8,647 bases of DNA from an uncultured Eubacteriales bacterium. Lineage in GTDB: Bacteria > Bacillota > Clostridia > Oscillospirales > Oscillospiraceae. The notes under the pieces were generated by a model. That model did not search any database and was not told the DNA's origin. It worked only from the letters and a program-made list of their open reading frames with translations. The translations under genes were made by a program, and so were the position numbers. Of the stretch, positions 6,065-8,647 are shown piece by piece (the first letter of the stretch is position 1; each line of letters begins with the position of its first letter). The DNA is taken from the NCBI GenBank assembly GCA_900555735.1, contig USMI01000079.1, positions 1-8,647 of the forward strand, written 5' to 3'.

Positions 6065-6571
6065 TCAGCGTCCGGCGAACCGCCGGTGAACGTGGGAAAA
6101 GGCCAGATGCACCAGCATGGCCACCGGCAGCGACAGCAGAAGCTCACGGGCCATCAGCCACAGCGACGCGGCGAAGGGCGTGCCGTGGGCGTAGGAGGAG
6201 GCGATGGCGTTCAGCAGATCCGTCAGGATCATGGCCGCCGCCGAGACCAGCAGCGAGCATACCGCGCCCGGCATAATGATCCGGCGGGCGGCAAGTCCCG
6301 CCACCAGCGCCGCCAGCAGCAGGGTAACGGCATAGAAGCAGGGAAATGCGCCGGAAAACAGCTGGTCGCATATCAGGCCCAGCACAAGGGCGAAGACCGG
6401 CCCCTCCCGCTTTCCCTCGAAGGAGGCGGCAATGGCCGCCAGCGCCGGAAGCACAAAGGGATGCACGCCCCAGATGCGGATATAGGGCAGCACCAGCTGC
6501 TGCACCAGCAGGAACAGCAGCGTCCAAAGGCTGTACAGCGCCCATTTGATGGTAATAAGTCTCCGTGTCAT
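6065..6571 (-). CDS. mreD: Rod shape-determining membrane protein MreD
   Basis: MreD is a small multi-spanning membrane protein of the elongasome that works with MreC to activate PBP2-RodA. The 168-residue product is almost entirely hydrophobic, with about five or six membrane segments (roughly 10-31, 38-51, 58-73, 78-95, 101-125 and 134-158). The segment GLICDQLFSG (65-74) carries the glycine-Asp-glycine pattern seen in MreD proteins. It ends in a basic cytoplasmic tail (HVHRRFAGR). Its ATG is only 4 bases after the mreC stop, with GGAG inside the end of mreC as ribosome binding site, so the two are probably translationally coupled. Sequence similarity in this family is low, so much of the confidence comes from size, topology and position. 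Confidence 0.9.
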   Translation of the reverse strand: MTRRLITIKWALYSLWTLLFLLVQQLVLPYIRIWGVHPFVLPALAAIAASFEGKREGPVFALVLGLICDQLFSGAFPCFYAVTLLLAALVAGLAARRIIMPGAVCSLLVSAAAMILTDLLNAIASSYAHGTPFAASLWLMARELLLSLPVAMLVHLAFSHVHRRFAGR

Positions 6572-6575
6572 GGCC

Positions 6576-7415
6576 TTACTCCACCACGTCGAAATCGGTA
6601 ATAAGAAAGACCTGCGTCAGGGAGCCGATGGCGGCCTTGGGGGTCACCACCGCGTACTGGGTCAGGCCGTCCGCGTCGGTGCGCAGCTCCTCCACCGTGC
6701 CGATGGTCAGTCCGACGGGGTAATAGCCGCCCAGACCGGAGGTCACCACCAGATCGCCGCTGACCAACTCGTCCGGCGATTCCAGATAGGTCAGGGAGAG
6801 CTGACCCTCCGTCATCAGGCTCAGCTGCCCCTGCGCCACCGCCACCTGCTCGGTGCGGAATATCTTGGCGCCGATAGCGCTGGTGGTATCCAGCACCGTG
6901 GTCACGGAGCACCAGTTCAGGCCCGCGTCCGTCACCACGCCCACCAGATCGCCGTATTCGTCGATGGCGCAGTCGCCGATGGCGATGCCCGCGTTGGTGC
7001 CGCGGTTCAGGGTCAGCACGCTGCTCCAGTTGTCCACGGCGCGCTCCGAGACGCGGGCCGAGACCAGCTGCAGATCACGCCGCTGCTCCTGCAGATCCAG
7101 CAGCTTACGCAGCCGCTGATTCTCCTCCTGATCCTTTTTGGCCTGACGCAGCTGCTCCTTCAGATCGGCCACCTCGGCGCGGAGATCCTCGTTTTCCTGC
7201 TGCAGGGCCTCCACGCTGTCGAAGTGGTCGCCGATGCCGCCGAACCAGCCCGCCACGGCGGAGCCCGCCGAGCGGAAGGGGGAGGCGATCACACCGGCGA
7301 CGTTCCGCAGGAAGGGCGTGCCGGAGCTGACGGCGGAGATCACGCACAGCGCCACCACCACTGTGGCCAGACCGGCCAGCAGCCAGATGCCGTATTTTGA
7401 AAAAAATCGTTTCAT
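6576..7415 (-). CDS. mreC: Rod shape-determining protein MreC
   Basis: MreC is an elongasome protein anchored in the membrane and acting outside it, where it binds and activates PBP2. The 279-residue product has one N-terminal membrane segment (about 10-30), a coiled coil (about 66-112, rich in E/Q/L/K heptads) for dimerisation, and two six-stranded beta-barrel domains (about 115-275). Conserved MreC features include NRGTNAGIAIGDCAI (137-151), GLVGVV-like GDLVGVV (155-161) and a late SGLGGYYPVGLTIG (226-239). Length is normal for Firmicutes. The ATG at 7415 follows AAGGAA at 8 bases. It lies 31 bases after maf. In the classic Bacillus arrangement mreB sits between maf/radC and mreC; here it is missing from that position. 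Confidence 0.95.
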   Translation of the reverse strand: MKRFFSKYGIWLLAGLATVVVALCVISAVSSGTPFLRNVAGVIASPFRSAGSAVAGWFGGIGDHFDSVEALQQENEDLRAEVADLKEQLRQAKKDQEENQRLRKLLDLQEQRRDLQLVSARVSERAVDNWSSVLTLNRGTNAGIAIGDCAIDEYGDLVGVVTDAGLNWCSVTTVLDTTSAIGAKIFRTEQVAVAQGQLSLMTEGQLSLTYLESPDELVSGDLVVTSGLGGYYPVGLTIGTVEELRTDADGLTQYAVVTPKAAIGSLTQVFLITDFDVVE

Positions 7416-7446
7416 AAAAGCAGTTCCTTGTGTTGAATCGGAATTG

Positions 7447-8016
7447 TCACAGCAGCGTAACGCCGAATTCCGCCAGCATGCGGCTCAGCAGCAGCACCGG
7501 CAGGCCCATCACATTGAAGAAGTCGCCGTCGATGCGCTCCACTAGCAGCGCCCCAAGACCCTGTACGCCGTAAGCGCCCGCCTTGTCCATGGGCTCGCCG
7601 CTGCGGATATAGTTTTTCAGCTCTTCCGTGGTGGCTTCCCGGAACCACACCTGCGTGGACTGGGCGCGGGTCAGCACCCTGTCGTCCTGCCGCACCGTCA
7701 CGCCGGTGCACACCGTGTGGTGCCGTCCCTCCAATGCCGACAGCATCCGCAGGGCGTCCGCCTCGTCGCGGGGCTTGCCCAGCCGCCTGCCGTCCAGAAA
7801 CACCATGGTGTCGGCGGTGATGACGATGTCGTCCGGCTCCGCCTGTACGGCGGCGGACTTCTGCCGGGAGATGCGGCAGACGGTCTCCTCCGGGGTCAGC
7901 CCCTCGGGGCAGACCTCCTCCACCTGCGGCACGGACACCACAAAGTCACGGATGCCCATGCGGCCCAATAGCTCCTGCCGCCGGGGAGACCCGGAGGCCA
8001 ATACGATCCTTGCCAT
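7447..8016 (-). CDS. maf: Maf family nucleotide pyrophosphatase (septum formation inhibitor Maf)
   Basis: Maf proteins hydrolyse nucleoside triphosphates to monophosphates and have been linked to cell division arrest; the YhdE-like subgroup acts on dTTP, UTP and modified pyrimidines. The 189-residue protein shows the nucleotide-binding LASGSPRR (6-13), the catalytic-Asp segment ITADTMVFLDGRRLGKP (66-82, Asp69), DKAGAYGVQG (144-153) and GDFFNVMGLP (164-173). Arg13, Thr70 and Gln152 are consistent with the dTTP/UTP-type set, an inference from memory of the family. The ATG at 8016 is preferred: GGAAGG lies 8 bases upstream and the protein then begins with the usual short lead to LASxSPRR. A GTG at 8025 overlapping the dut stop would add three residues (MTH) but has no room for a ribosome binding site. 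It lies five bases downstream of dut. Confidence 0.95.
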   Translation of the reverse strand: MARIVLASGSPRRQELLGRMGIRDFVVSVPQVEEVCPEGLTPEETVCRISRQKSAAVQAEPDDIVITADTMVFLDGRRLGKPRDEADALRMLSALEGRHHTVCTGVTVRQDDRVLTRAQSTQVWFREATTEELKNYIRSGEPMDKAGAYGVQGLGALLVERIDGDFFNVMGLPVLLLSRMLAEFGVTLL

Positions 8017-8021
8017 ATGTG

Positions 8022-8471
8022 TCACCTTCCCGTGGAGCCGAAGCCGCCCGCGCCCCGCTCCGTCTCGTCCAGCTCGTCCACAAATTCCAGCGCGGGCTGC
8101 ACCACCGGCAACACCATCAGCTGGGCGATGCGGTCGCCGTCGTGGATGGTGTAGTCAGTGTCGGATTCGTTGAAAAGGGCCACTCGCAGCTCGCCGCGAT
8201 AGTCGCTGTCGATAACGCCCACGCCGTTGGCCATGGTGATGCCATGCTTGGAGGCAAGGCCGCTGCGGGCGCAGATCAGCGCCACATAGTCGGCGCTGGG
8301 CAGGGCAATGGCGATGCCGGTGGGCAGCACCTGACGTGCGCCTGCCTTCAGCGTCACGTCACCCTCAAGGCAGGCGCACAGATCCATAGCGGCGCTGCCG
8401 GGGGTGGCGAAATGGGGCGCGGGGATGGTGTCGCCGATCTTGGGCGACAGGGCTTTTATCTTTAAGATCAT
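8022..8471 (-). CDS. dut: dUTP diphosphatase (dUTPase), trimeric all-beta type
   Basis: The enzyme hydrolyses dUTP to dUMP and pyrophosphate in the cytoplasm, keeping uracil out of DNA and supplying dUMP for thymidylate synthesis. The 149-residue product has all five motifs of homotrimeric dUTPases in order: PGSAAMDLCA (24-33), ARSGLASKHGI (68-78), NGVGVIDSDYRGE (82-94, with the catalytic Asp in IDSDYRG), GDRIAQLMV (112-120), and the glycine-rich C-terminal arm RGAGGFGSTGR (139-149) that closes over the active site. Nothing is truncated. The ATG at 8471 follows AGGAG at 7 bases. It is the first gene seen of the dut-maf-mreCD-mrdA run. A possible -10 TACAAT lies at 8503-8498, but no good -35 accompanies it. 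Upstream is non-coding and hairpin-rich. Confidence 0.97.
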   Translation of the reverse strand: MILKIKALSPKIGDTIPAPHFATPGSAAMDLCACLEGDVTLKAGARQVLPTGIAIALPSADYVALICARSGLASKHGITMANGVGVIDSDYRGELRVALFNESDTDYTIHDGDRIAQLMVLPVVQPALEFVDELDETERGAGGFGSTGR

Positions 8472-8538
8472 GGTTTTTCTCCTGATTTTGATTACAGATT
8501 GTAGAAAATTGAATAGATATTACGGGGTGGAGAGGATT

Positions 8539-8634
8539 TCGTGGCTCTGGCCACGAGGACGGCCTCCGGCGGCCCACTTTTCCCAGCAGCTTGAAAAGTG
8601 GGCAAAAGAGCCGGAAGAAACCAATGGTTTCTTC
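8539..8634. repeat. Hairpin-rich non-coding region upstream of dut, possible dispersed repeat
   Basis: Three perfect hairpins follow one another: 8539-8545 with 8550-8556 (7 bp, loop TCTG); 8572-8582 with 8593-8603 (11 bp, GCCCACTTTTC / GAAAAGTGGGC, 10-base loop); and 8614-8622 with 8626-8634 (9 bp, GAAGAAACC / GGTTTCTTC). The middle hairpin can be extended by an outer TCCGGC (8565-8570) / GCCGGA (8610-8615) pairing that competes with the third. No T-run follows on either strand and no convincing gene is seen between 8472 and the window edge. It may be an intergenic repeat or a structured RNA leader. Confidence 0.5.
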
Positions 8635-8647
8635 ACTTCCTTGCGCG

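Noticed and set aside
3996..6089. Long open frame (697 codons) on the plus strand opposite mrdA
   Set aside because: The opposite strand carries an intact PBP2 with all catalytic motifs. The plus frame has no recognisable domain, is rich in G, A, V, H and Q, and is a known artefact of GC-rich codon use on the other strand.
8365..8577. Small minus-strand frame overlapping the start of dut
   Set aside because: It overlaps the dut start in another frame and its upstream half is the hairpin-rich repeat; there is no ribosome binding site or family resemblance.
1..8647. Prophage, integrative element, defence system or other novel multi-gene system
   Set aside because: All eight genes belong to well-known housekeeping or sugar-metabolism families. 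No integrase, transposase, tRNA gene, rRNA gene or attachment-like direct repeat is visible.

Overview
The window looks like a chromosomal segment of a GC-rich Firmicute of class Clostridia, most likely an Oscillospiraceae/Ruminococcaceae-type gut bacterium. This rests on a ParA/ParB pair of the Soj/Spo0J type with perfect Firmicutes-type parS sites, a maf-mreC-mreD-mrdA cell-wall cluster, and a GC-rich palindromic intergenic repeat that I remember as common in that group (from memory, not searched). All eight genes lie on the minus strand, so transcription runs from high to low coordinates. The clustered parS sites and the parAB-serS order suggest that oriC is not far away.

Layout in transcription order. 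A hairpin-rich non-coding stretch (8472-8647) precedes dut (dUTPase) and maf (nucleotide pyrophosphatase), two 'house-cleaning' enzymes five bases apart. The elongasome genes mreC, mreD and mrdA (PBP2) follow with short gaps and good ribosome binding sites, so 8471 to 4035 is plausibly one operon. A 76-bp inverted-repeat element (3906-3981) separates this from a GH13 neopullulanase/cyclomaltodextrinase-like gene (3884-2046). That gene ends at a hairpin plus U-run at 2001-2037, and the hairpin contains a complete parS site. A second parS and an extended -10 promoter then lead into parA (from a GTG start at 1859) and parB. A third parS lies one base after the parB stop. The first 25 codons of serS run off the left edge.

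How the parts work together. ParB loads at the three identical 16-bp parS palindromes that bracket parAB, and the ParA ATPase acts on the ParB-DNA complex to separate origins. MreC, MreD and PBP2 form part of the lateral-wall synthesis machine. Dut and Maf clear non-canonical nucleotides. The GH13 enzyme handles maltodextrins in the cytoplasm and appears unrelated to its neighbours.

I do not see an undescribed multi-gene system here. The most unusual signal is the composite parS/terminator at 2001-2037. Next are the palindromic element at 3906-3981, whose two arms differ only by changes that preserve base pairing, the absence of mreB from the mre cluster, and the GH13 gene with no visible Shine-Dalgarno sequence.
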